Shown here one piece after another: positions 49,795-57,774 of a stretch of 64,000 bases of DNA. The position numbers and the translations under genes were made by a program. Positions within the stretch are counted from its first letter, which is position 1, and every line of letters begins with the position of its first letter. The DNA lies in assembly GCA_009774245.1 (NCBI GenBank), contig VSNM01000007.1, positions 1 through 64,000 on the forward strand. The letters are read 5' to 3'. Source of the DNA: Lachnospiraceae bacterium (GTDB lineage Bacteria > Bacillota > Clostridia > Lachnospirales > Lachnospiraceae). The notes under the pieces are model-generated. The model was not told the origin of the DNA and searched no databases. It was given only the letters and a program-made list of their open reading frames with translations.

Positions 49795-49827
49795 TGTCTG
49801 ATGTTTTGATAAAAAGAAAGGAAGGCT

Positions 49828-50441
49828 ATGTGGGCAGTAATTTTTGTTATGGACGGTCTGATGTTTGGCATGGGGCAGAGGATTTTTAAAGATCAAAACA
49901 GAATGCAAAAAGGTAAATGCGCCGCTTCCATTCATAGATGCTGAAAATGGGGGTGTTTCGATCAGTGCGTCAGGATGTGAAAAATATATGTCTATGCTAA
50001 GATACGGTCAGTATGGACAAGTGGGCGCGGACGGTGTTTGGCGTGACGGGGAAACTGTAAGTAAGAAAAACGGCGATAAAAAAGCGGCGATAAAAAGCGG
50101 CGATAAAAAAGTGACAAAAAAGACGCAAATGCAATACGATAAAATTCTTGCATTTATGGAAGAAGGAAAAGAGTATAGTATATGGGATTTCTGCGAGTTG
50201 CTGAATTTGAAGGAAAGCCGCACGAAAGTCATTTTACAAGGTCTCTCAGATGATATTGAGATCGTTGGGAGTAATCGGGTTAGACGTTACAAGAAAAAAT
50301 AGAGTTCTTTCAACCTAATCCGTGAGGGATGCCGGACGATCGTGGTTCCGGACTTATGACAGCCCGACGAGGAGATTTTGTCCGTGATCGCTGGGAAGTA
50401 TGACGATCCCGGGCGGGTGAAGGCGGCGTTGGAAAGCGGGC
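49828..50441 (+). pseudogene. HAD phosphatase gene copy split by an insertion
   Basis: Bases 49828-49878 repeat the first 50 bases of the HAD gene at 46384 (GCAGTAATTTTTG...ATGGACGGTCTG). Bases 50329-50441 repeat its last 110 bases (GGATGCCGGACGATC...GGCGTTGGAAAGCGGG). The middle is replaced by an unrelated fragment. Amino-acid-changing differences and a stop in the 3' part show it is inactive. Confidence 0.8.
49865..50302 (+). pseudogene. Fragment of a Schlafen/AlbA-type ATP-binding protein with winged helix
   Basis: The frame reads GRGFLKIKTECKKVNAPLPF, as in the end of the ATP-binding domain of AlbA/Schlafen-type transcription-regulator proteins. A winged-helix tail follows (TQMQYDKILAFMEEGKEYSIWDFCELLNLKESRTKVILQGL). 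The N-terminal domains are absent and no proper start is visible. It lies inside the split HAD copy and probably inserted there. Confidence 0.6.
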
Positions 50442-50760
50442 TATATAAAATATTTGGGTGGTGTCTGCAATGATATATATTTATACAGAGAAACAGGATT
50501 CAGAGAATTGGATTTTACAGAACGACTGACATGAGGTATTTGTGGACAGAGGATACAGGGGCAGGGGTTCATTATTGGCAGCTTGTAAACCAACTGCTTT
50601 TTTGGAAATCAATTTGAGGTAGAGAGCAAGGGGAGTAATCAGGGATTGCTGGATGCGGTTAGAGCATTAGAACCTGCGAAAGACGATATGTAGAATGTGC
50701 CGAAAGGGACAGACTGGGATTAAAAATGAAAAATATAAAATAAGAAAGGAACATAAAACA
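50442..50760. other. Intergenic stretch with a decayed reading frame
   Basis: ATGATATATATTTATACAGAG at 50470 starts a frame that stops after 19 codons. Pieces such as HEVFVDRGYRGRGSLLAAC in nearby frames hint at a decayed acetyltransferase-like gene. Nothing intact is present. Confidence 0.4.
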
Positions 50761-51459
50761 ATGAACAAAATAGGTATTATCGGAGCGATGGAGCTTGAAG
50801 TAGCAGAGTTAAAGTCAAAAATGGAGGTAAAAAATGTCGTTGAAAAAGCGGGCATGAAATTCCATGAGGGTGTCTTGAACAAAAAGGATGTGGTCATCGT
50901 ACAGTGTGGCATTGGAAAGGTCAACGCGGGTATCTGTGTGCAGATTTTGGCCGATGTGTTCGGCGTGGACGCGGTGATCAACACGGGTGTTGCAGGTTCG
51001 CTGCGTGCGGAGATTAACATCGGTGACATCGTTGTTTCTACGGACGCGTGCGAACATGACATGGATGTCAGTGCGCTCGGCTATGAGCCAGGCATTATCC
51101 CGCAGATGGAGACTTCGTTTTTCAAGGCGGATAGAAAGCTTGCCGAGGAGGCGATCGCAGTCTGCAGGGAAGTGAATCCGGAGATCGGCGTGTATGAGGG
51201 GCGTGTGGTCAGCGGAGACCAGTTTATCTCGGACGGCGCGGTCAAGGACAGGCTGATCAGCCGGTTTGACGGCTCCTGTGCGGAGATGGAGGGCGCTGCG
51301 ATTGCACACGCCGCATTCCTGAACCAGATTCCCTATGTCGTGCTACGTGCGATTTCGGATAAGGCGGACGGAAGTGCCCACATGGACTATCCAGAGTTTG
51401 AGCGAGCAGCCGCGGCGCACTGCGCGAAATTGGTGGAGAATCTGGTCTGCAGGATATAA
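50761..51459 (+). CDS. mtnN: 5'-methylthioadenosine/S-adenosylhomocysteine nucleosidase
   Basis: A 232-residue enzyme starting MNKIGIIGAMELEVAELKSKM, with the conserved catalytic Glu in the first helix. GIGKVNAGICVQILAD, NTGVAGSL, GRVVSGDQFI, CAEMEGAAIAH and the catalytic Asp in AISDKADG follow in order. It cleaves adenine from MTA and SAH, supporting methionine recycling and preventing inhibition of SAM-dependent enzymes. It could also clear 5'-deoxyadenosine made by the radical SAM enzymes here. ATG 50761 follows GAAAGGAAC. Confidence 0.93.
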   Translation: MNKIGIIGAMELEVAELKSKMEVKNVVEKAGMKFHEGVLNKKDVVIVQCGIGKVNAGICVQILADVFGVDAVINTGVAGSLRAEINIGDIVVSTDACEHDMDVSALGYEPGIIPQMETSFFKADRKLAEEAIAVCREVNPEIGVYEGRVVSGDQFISDGAVKDRLISRFDGSCAEMEGAAIAHAAFLNQIPYVVLRAISDKADGSAHMDYPEFERAAAAHCAKLVENLVCRI

Positions 51460-51470
51460 AGTATAACAAG

Positions 51471-53276
51471 CTATTGATACGCCTTCGCCTGCAGATTCCA
51501 CATCTTGCAGTATTCGCCGCCCAGTTGCAGCAGTTGTACATGCGTTCCGTGCTCCACGATGCGTCCTTTCTTCATCATGTAGATGCAGTCTGCGTCCTTG
51601 GCCGCGGCGAGACGGTGGGATATGAAGATGACCGTCTTGTCCTTGGCGAGCTGCTTTAGCTCCTGATTGAGCTGATACTCTGACGCGGGATCGAGGGCGC
51701 TCGACGGCTCGTCCATGATGATCAGCTCGTGGGAGCGGTACAGCGTCCTTGCGATGGCGACCTTCTGGCTCTCGCCGCCGGAGAGATTGACGCCGTCCTT
51801 CTCAAACTCCGTGGTGAGCGGGGTCTCGATCTGGTATTTGAGCTTTTGTGCGGTGAGGTTGAATTTCGCGCGGTGAAGCGCAGATTCCACCGCATATGTC
51901 TCCTGCCGATCCATGGTGCACGAGTCCATGACAACATTTTCGCGCAGGGAGGCGGCATAAATTTTATAATCCTGAAAGACAGCGCCGATCTCCCCGCGGT
52001 ATTGATCGAGCTTCAGGGTGCGGATGTCTGTCCCGTTGCGCAGGATCACGCCGCTGTCGGGATCGTAAAAGCGCATCAGCAGTTTGACAAGGGTGGTTTT
52101 TCCAGCGCCGTTATAGCCGACAAGCGCGATCTTCTGTCCCCGGGTGATCTCCAGGCTGATGTCGCGAAGGACTTCACGGGCGGATATCCTGCTGGTGCTG
52201 TCGCTGTCCGGATATGAGAAATTGACATGCGAGAGCGAGAGACGATTCCAACTGTCCGCCACATCATTTTCGCCGCTGATGAGCTTGGGTTCATAGGCGA
52301 GAAAGCTGCGTATTTTCCCGATAAAAGCGCCAATGTAAGCAAAGCGCGGCAGACGGCCGGCCAGTGCCCCGCCGCGCTTGATCATTCTCCTGACTGTTGA
52401 TAACAGGATGACCATAGCGCTGAGGGAGAGCGTGTGTGTCACCATTGCCTTGTAGAGCAGGTAGGGCAGGTAGATGGCGTACAGCATGAAATAGATGGGC
52501 ATATAGCCCTTCAGAAATCCATACAGCCACATTCTCATGCCATATTTGCGGTTGACGGTGTTTAACTCTCGGTTGCAACGGTCAAAGTCTTTGGACAGCT
52601 GGCTGTGCATATCAGGGTGGAGGCGCAGCTCCTTGGCGTAATCGTGCATGTAAAATACCCTGTGCTGATAGGCGCGCTCGCGCTCAATGGGCGTTTTGCA
52701 CAGACGGGCGTCCTTTTCGAGCTGCGCGTATTTCCGGCTTGAAAAATAGTTGACCGCACCGCAGACGACGGCAAGGATCAGACCAATCTGGTCAAGAGCA
52801 AGCAGATACGAAAAATACGCGACGACGTTTACCAGCTCGAATAGGAAATCCCTGCCATCATTTAGAAAGCGCTCAATGCATTCATCTGTCTGTGTGGTTG
52901 ACAGCACGAAATCGTTGTAAAAGGCTGTGTCGTCATAGCAGGACAAATCCACATGGCAGGCTTTTTCATAAATCTGCCTGCGCAGCCGGAAGGTCAGCGT
53001 GGGTTTGATGCGCTCAAACGACCAGTGAAAATAGATGCTGTCTATGAGCTGGTGAACCAGAAACAGTGCGAATACCCCCAGCGTCAGCAGCGTAACCTGC
53101 GAGAACGGGGCGCCATTTTCGGCGGCATTCAGGTTGTATCCGATCCATATGGTATATTCGAAAAAAACAAACAGACTATTTTCAACACATGCAAATATAT
53201 TGAAGAAGAATAATTTTGGCGATGTGCGGATGCAAAAGCGCACAAGCCATGACAGGTTTGACAATTGTCTTTTCAT
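51471..53276 (-). CDS. ABC transporter permease-ATPase, second half
   Basis: A 601-residue half-transporter. Six membrane helices are followed by an ATPase domain with Walker A VGYNGAGKTT, signature NLSGGESQ, Walker B LIIMDEPSSALD and switch His in ISHRLAAA. It forms a pair with the upstream gene (overlap of 4 bases), so a heterodimeric exporter is expected. Both lack peptidase domains. The substrate is unknown; the response-regulator/kinase remnant across the divergent region is a possible former controller. Confidence 0.9.
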   Translation of the reverse strand: MKRQLSNLSWLVRFCIRTSPKLFFFNIFACVENSLFVFFEYTIWIGYNLNAAENGAPFSQVTLLTLGVFALFLVHQLIDSIYFHWSFERIKPTLTFRLRRQIYEKACHVDLSCYDDTAFYNDFVLSTTQTDECIERFLNDGRDFLFELVNVVAYFSYLLALDQIGLILAVVCGAVNYFSSRKYAQLEKDARLCKTPIERERAYQHRVFYMHDYAKELRLHPDMHSQLSKDFDRCNRELNTVNRKYGMRMWLYGFLKGYMPIYFMLYAIYLPYLLYKAMVTHTLSLSAMVILLSTVRRMIKRGGALAGRLPRFAYIGAFIGKIRSFLAYEPKLISGENDVADSWNRLSLSHVNFSYPDSDSTSRISAREVLRDISLEITRGQKIALVGYNGAGKTTLVKLLMRFYDPDSGVILRNGTDIRTLKLDQYRGEIGAVFQDYKIYAASLRENVVMDSCTMDRQETYAVESALHRAKFNLTAQKLKYQIETPLTTEFEKDGVNLSGGESQKVAIARTLYRSHELIIMDEPSSALDPASEYQLNQELKQLAKDKTVIFISHRLAAAKDADCIYMMKKGRIVEHGTHVQLLQLGGEYCKMWNLQAKAYQ

Positions 53277-55108
53277 GATTTCAGTTGTCCTTGTCCAATA
53301 TAATCTATTCCATTTTCAGTTCTGTATTTCTCGGCCTGCATATGGTACAACGCGGCGTACTCGCCGTTCTGTGCCATCAGTGTGGCGTGCGTGCCCTGTT
53401 CGGAGATATGCCCGTTTTTCAGGACGATTATTTTTTCCATATCCTGTATTGACGACAGGCGGTGAGAGATGAGCAGCAGTATTTTTTCCGCACCGTCTTT
53501 TTTGATGTTTTCCATCAGCGTATGCTCCGCAATCGGGTCCAATGCGCTCGATGGCTCGTCAAACACAGCGATGGGGGCAGTCTGATAAAAGGCTCTTGCT
53601 GCCACGATCTTCTGAATCTGTCCGCCGGAGAGGACGACGCCGTTCTCCGAAAATTCCCGCGTCAATATTGTGTCGGTGGAGTCAGGGAGAGCCTCGATTG
53701 TGGATAAGATATCTGCTTTTGCCAGCGCATTGTGGATAAGGGACTCATTTTCCGATGCCTGTCCCATAGTGATATTGTCCCGAATGCTTTTGGCAAAGAT
53801 TTTTCCATCCTGAAACGCGGCGGAGAACAGGCTCCTGTAGGCCCTGAGATTGTATGTTCTGATATCGACGCCGTTTACAAGGATCGCGCCCTCGGTAGGA
53901 TCGTAGAAGCGCAGCAGCAGTTTGATGAGTGTCGTCTTTCCGGCGCCGTTGTAGCCCACAAGCGCACAGCTTTCACCTGCATGGAGTGTGAAGCTGATGT
54001 CCCTGAGCGTGGTTTTCCCTGATGGATAGGTGAAGCTCACATGACGAAACTCGATGCTCTGTATCGGCTGTGTGGGGAGCACGCCGTCGGAGTCCTCGGG
54101 GATTGCGGGCTCATAAGCCAGAAAGTCGCGCAGGTTTTGGATGTACAGACTGTTTTTCATGCTTTCGAGCAGCGCCTTGGTATAGTCGATCAGAATCCAC
54201 GAGACAGAGCTCATCAGCGTGGTAAGCACGGCAAAGTCTGACAGCGGCATCGCCTTTGTGACGATGGTTCGGTATGCGCCGTAGAAGATGACGCCCTCGA
54301 AGATGATGACAAAGGTAAAGTACAGGTATCCCCAGCCCAGCAGGATGTTTTTCCGCGCATATTTATCCATGGTCGAGGTGACGCCCTTCTCTGCGTCCCG
54401 CTGTTTTTTCTCCATGACATGGTAGATGTTGGTCATGCGCAGTTCCTTCACATAGTCGGCAAGATGCAGCACGCGGTTTACGTAGTCCGCGATGCGGCGG
54501 AAGATGACGGACTCCTCATAGACGCGGTAGGACAGCCTGTTGAGCGATTCCGCAAACACGAAATTGCCGATGAGCGGCGCGATGACAAATAAAATAACCA
54601 TGTGGTCTATGCGGAACATCATGAACCATGACACGCCGGCCGCGACCGCGCCGAGAAGGATTTGCCAGAGATTGCTGATCGCACTGATCAGCCGCTGGTC
54701 ACTGTCGGTCATGACCATCATATAGCGGTTGTAAAAGTCGCTGTCCTCAAAACACGAGAGGTCGGCATTTCCAGCCTTTTCGTAAAGGATGTGGTGCAGT
54801 CCCTGATAAAGTGTTACGTCAGTAGTTGGAACGAGCAGATTTTCATACCAGCTGTTAAAGAGGACGACGATCAGGAACAGTCCCGACGTGAAGCCCAGGA
54901 ATTGTAAAACTTCCGGAAAGCTGGCGCCCGTCTCAATGAGCGAGAGTACTTTTTTCATAAAATATCCGGAGAAAAACAATAGTTCGAACTGCCCGAGCCC
55001 GTAGTAGACGCCGGAGAACAGGACGCGCTTATGTGATAAATGCCACGCGAATTTCATAATATAGAGGTTGTTGCTGACGGTTTGTCGGATTGTACCCTGT
55101 TTCTTCAT
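53273..55108 (-). CDS. ABC transporter permease-ATPase, first half
   Basis: A 611-residue half-transporter. Membrane domain, then Walker A VGYNGAGKTT, signature LSGGQIQ (following NGVV), Walker B IAVFDEPSSALD and ISHRLSSI. The signature's last residues differ from the usual GGQ(R/K)Q, a common feature of one partner in heterodimeric exporters. It is translated first, and its stop overlaps the next start. The upstream region contains structured repeat B3. Confidence 0.9.
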   Translation of the reverse strand: MKKQGTIRQTVSNNLYIMKFAWHLSHKRVLFSGVYYGLGQFELLFFSGYFMKKVLSLIETGASFPEVLQFLGFTSGLFLIVVLFNSWYENLLVPTTDVTLYQGLHHILYEKAGNADLSCFEDSDFYNRYMMVMTDSDQRLISAISNLWQILLGAVAAGVSWFMMFRIDHMVILFVIAPLIGNFVFAESLNRLSYRVYEESVIFRRIADYVNRVLHLADYVKELRMTNIYHVMEKKQRDAEKGVTSTMDKYARKNILLGWGYLYFTFVIIFEGVIFYGAYRTIVTKAMPLSDFAVLTTLMSSVSWILIDYTKALLESMKNSLYIQNLRDFLAYEPAIPEDSDGVLPTQPIQSIEFRHVSFTYPSGKTTLRDISFTLHAGESCALVGYNGAGKTTLIKLLLRFYDPTEGAILVNGVDIRTYNLRAYRSLFSAAFQDGKIFAKSIRDNITMGQASENESLIHNALAKADILSTIEALPDSTDTILTREFSENGVVLSGGQIQKIVAARAFYQTAPIAVFDEPSSALDPIAEHTLMENIKKDGAEKILLLISHRLSSIQDMEKIIVLKNGHISEQGTHATLMAQNGEYAALYHMQAEKYRTENGIDYIGQGQLKS

Positions 55109-55134
55109 GTCGGGAGACCTGCCTTTCTCATAGT

Positions 55135-55483
55135 TTAGGAACTGTAGAAAGATAACTGACGCATCTTGATCGCATCACTTATTTTCCTGCAATTCCTTAT
55201 TGTGCGCAGCCCCATACGGAGGAGAGGTGCCGCTAAGCTTTATTTTTATAGTATACAGGATAAAAGCGCGAAAATACAATTTGTCCTCCAATTTCCCGTT
55301 TTTGTCCCTGAATGTGTCATGATCGTGTTACTGTTCACTCCGTTCCAGTAACAGGCAAAAATCCATGCAAAATTTGCTTCGCAAATGGATTTTTGCTTAC
55401 AGCCACTACGTTTTCGTACGGACTTAGCAGTAAATGCTAAGTCCTGTGTGAACAGTAACTAATCGTTTTTCTATAGTTCCTAA
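55135..55483. repeat. Intergenic unit with inverted ends enclosing structured repeat B3
   Basis: TTAGGAACTGTA (55135-55146) and TATAGTTCCTAA (55472-55483) form a near-perfect 12-bp inverted repeat. They enclose about 350 bp including the structured repeat at 55327-55459. The ends match those of the 44137 element, suggesting a composite or nested insertion. No gene is seen. Confidence 0.55.
55327..55459. repeat. Structured intergenic repeat, subfamily B, copy 3
   Basis: Terminal repeats GTTACTGTTCAC / GTGAACAGTAAC, hairpin arms AAAAATCCAT / ATGGATTTTT around TTTGCTTCGCAA, linker CTACGTTTTCGTACGG and hairpin arms GGACTTAGCA / TGCTAAGTCC. Confidence 0.9.
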
Positions 55484-55572
55484 GCATAATAAAGTGATTG
55501 CAGTTTTGCGGAACATTCTTTATAATGGAATGAAAGTGATCTATTGCGTAAATGATAGAATTGGGGGATGGT

Positions 55573-56331
55573 ATGGTCAGGGTTGCAATCTGCGATGACG
55601 ATGGGATTTTGCTCGAAAAACTGAATCAGTTTGTCCAGACGTGCTATGCCCAAAACCAGATTTTTGCCCGAGTGGATACGTTTCTGAACGGGCAGCAGCT
55701 TTTGTATGAGATCGAGGATGGCGGCCGGTTTGATCTGGCGCTTCTGGATATCGAGATGCCGCAGATGGGTGGGATGGAGCTCGCGGAATACGTCAAAAAA
55801 GCGCTGCCTGGCGTGCTGATTATATTTATCACATCCCATATGGAGTATGTCCTTGACGCCTACGAGCTGTCGGTTTTTCGCTATATACCAAAGAGGGGTT
55901 TTGAGAATCGGCTGCGGCATGCACTGCTGGACGCGGCTGCGATGGTGGAGGTGCAGCTGCGGGAAAGCTATGTCATTCAGAACAAAAACCGTCTGGAGCG
56001 CATTCCACTCAGAAATCTGCTCTACATCACACACGAGGGAAAAAACGCGGTGCTGGTCACGGACATGACAGATGCGGGCAGCGGGACAGGCGCCAGATTT
56101 CATGTGCGCAAAACGCTGCAGCAGGTATATGAGGAACTGGGGGAAGATGGGAAACGGGGATTTTTCCGCACGGCGAAACAGGACAGACTGCATCATGGCT
56201 GGGGCCTGAAGCGTGTGCGGCAGGTGGTGCAGAGATATAACGGCTCGCTTGCGTGCGAGGTGAAAGAGGGGAAGTTTGTCGCTGCAGCGATGTTGTGTAT
56301 GTGCGATACTACGTCAGTCCGCGGCGAATAA
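55573..56331 (+). pseudogene. LytTR response regulator fused to the tail of its sensor kinase
   Basis: A 252-residue open frame. The receiver domain (MVRVAICDDDGILLEKL, phospho-acceptor in LALLDIEMPQ) leads into a LytTR domain (NLLYITHEGKNAVLV, FHVRKTLQQVYEEL). After GFFR it switches to the end of a GHKL kinase: TAKQDRLHHGWGLKRVRQVVQRYNGSLACEV. The end of LytTR (RSYIVNL-type motif) and most of the kinase are missing. A deletion spanning two adjacent genes explains this. DNA binding is doubtful. A GGAACATT..TTATAAT promoter motif lies upstream. Confidence 0.75.
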
Positions 56332-56506
56332 ATTCGGTGAACCGCGCATGATCGAAAGGAAGCAGGGAAGATATTCCCTGTTTTTTTTGTGCACATGGGC
56401 ACTCAGATGTAATATGTGAGCATGCGCTGACGGGTGCCCGGCGTGCGAGTAGTGGAGAAGGACATTCCTCTACTTGATTTTAGTTTGTATTTTTAGGAGG
56501 ACGATG

Positions 56507-57088
56507 ATGAAGGAGCAAAAGATTTATGGCTACGTGCGGTGTAGCTGCAAGGAACAGAATGAGGACAGACAGATAATCGCGTTGCGGGATGCGGGAGTGC
56601 CGCAGAGACAGATTAATGTGGACAAACAGTCGGGAAAGGACTTCGACAGGCCGCAGTACAAACGGCTGTTGCGGAAGCTGGACAATGAGTCGGTGCTGTT
56701 TGTGAAATCTATCGACGGGCTCGGAAGAAATTATGCCGATCTAAATGAGCAGTGGCGGATGATCACAAAAGAAAAAGGCGCGGATATTGTCGTGATCGAT
56801 ATGCCGCTCCTCGACACGAGAAGGGAAAAAAATCTGCTCGGAACGTTTATCAGCGATGTCGTGCTGGCACTGTTGAGCTATGTCGTGGAAAATGAGCGCA
56901 TGAATATCAGACAGCGCCAGGCGGAAGGAATTGCGGCTGCCAAGGCAAGGGGAGTAAAGTTTGGCAGACCGACGGTTCCGCTTCCGGAAAACTTTCATGA
57001 AGTACACAGGCGGCGGAAGCCTGCAGTCTGGCGGAGAGCACATTTTATGACAAGGCGAGGGCGTTTGAAAAATCCTAGAGCGTGTTGA
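56507..57088 (+). CDS. Serine recombinase (resolvase/invertase) with altered C-terminus
   Basis: A 193-residue recombinase. The catalytic domain has the nucleophile Ser in YVRCSCKEQNEDRQ, then QSGKDFDRPQYKRLLRKL and VKSIDGLGRNYADL with the conserved Arg residues, and an intact E-helix ending GVKFGRPTVPLP. The C-terminal DNA-binding helix-turn-helix is lost: the frame ends RRRKPAVWRRAHF. A neighbouring frame reads LAESTFYDKARAFEKS, the usual family end, so a deletion plus frameshift removed it. The RBS is TAGGAGG. Confidence 0.75.
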   Translation: MKEQKIYGYVRCSCKEQNEDRQIIALRDAGVPQRQINVDKQSGKDFDRPQYKRLLRKLDNESVLFVKSIDGLGRNYADLNEQWRMITKEKGADIVVIDMPLLDTRREKNLLGTFISDVVLALLSYVVENERMNIRQRQAEGIAAAKARGVKFGRPTVPLPENFHEVHRRRKPAVWRRAHFMTRRGRLKNPRAC

Positions 57089-57095
57089 TAGCAAA

Positions 57096-57125
57096 CCGAA
57101 AGAGTGTACTTTTTCGGTTTTATAT
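57096..57125 (+). terminator. Terminator or palindrome after the recombinase
   Basis: AACCGAAAGAGTGTAC at 57096 pairs with ...TTTTTCGGTT and is followed by TATATATTT. Two direct copies of GAAAAAGTACAC (near 57187 and 57226) lie in the AT-rich spacer after it and could be protein-binding sites. Confidence 0.55.
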
Positions 57126-57285
57126 ATTTCTACATCATTTTCTCTTATTTTACCATAAATATCTATTTTTTCAAGGAAAGAAATAGAAAAAGTACACAAT
57201 ATTTGCGTATAGCGGAAAAATCTGAAAAAGTACACTTTTTTGTATTTGTTATGTCATTTCAATAATGAAACCGGGAGGAGATAAG

Positions 57286-57750
57286 ATGGCAAGATTCAAC
57301 GTAAACAACAGGACACAGGGTGGTGTGGCACCGCAAAATCCAAATATTGAACGGGCTGAGTCCAGTTGGCGTGAGGCGGAGTCCTCTGTAAAAAGCGCAA
57401 TGCAGGAGCTTGGCAGGGCATATTTTGAGGCCAACAAAGATCACGCAGAGGCTGAGTATTACGAACAGGTAACGCATATTCAGAAACGCATGGAGAATGA
57501 AATCCTCTGGCATCAGTACAGGCTGAGTCTGGAGGGGAAGCTGCAGTGTGAAAAATGCGGTGCGGTTATCACATCAAACAGTCTGTTCTGTAATCAGTGC
57601 GGAAATCCTGTACGGGCATGGGATTTTTCGAGCCTGTGCATAGAGGTCTCCATAAATGAGAATACAGCAAATCAATCGGTCTGCCGCATGTGTGGGAAAC
57701 CGCTTGTCGCGGGGGCGGCATTCTGTGAAGCGTGCGGGGCGGAAGTATAA
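57286..57750 (+). CDS. Double zinc-ribbon cytoplasmic protein
   Basis: A 154-residue protein. An N-terminal helical region (ERAESSWREAESSVKSAMQEL) is followed by zinc ribbon CEKCGAVITSNSLFCNQCG and, after a linker, CRMCGKPLVAGAAFCEACG at the very end. Likely an adaptor with no enzyme domain. ATG 57286 follows CGGGAGGAG. It begins a four-gene operon whose second member also starts with a zinc ribbon. Confidence 0.78.
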   Translation: MARFNVNNRTQGGVAPQNPNIERAESSWREAESSVKSAMQELGRAYFEANKDHAEAEYYEQVTHIQKRMENEILWHQYRLSLEGKLQCEKCGAVITSNSLFCNQCGNPVRAWDFSSLCIEVSINENTANQSVCRMCGKPLVAGAAFCEACGAEV

Positions 57751-57774
57751 GTATAAGTATAAGGAGTAGAGAAG

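Noticed and set aside
51471..55108. C39-type bacteriocin exporter
   Set aside because: Neither half has the N-terminal Cys/His peptidase domain, and no Cys-rich or double-glycine precursor is visible nearby.
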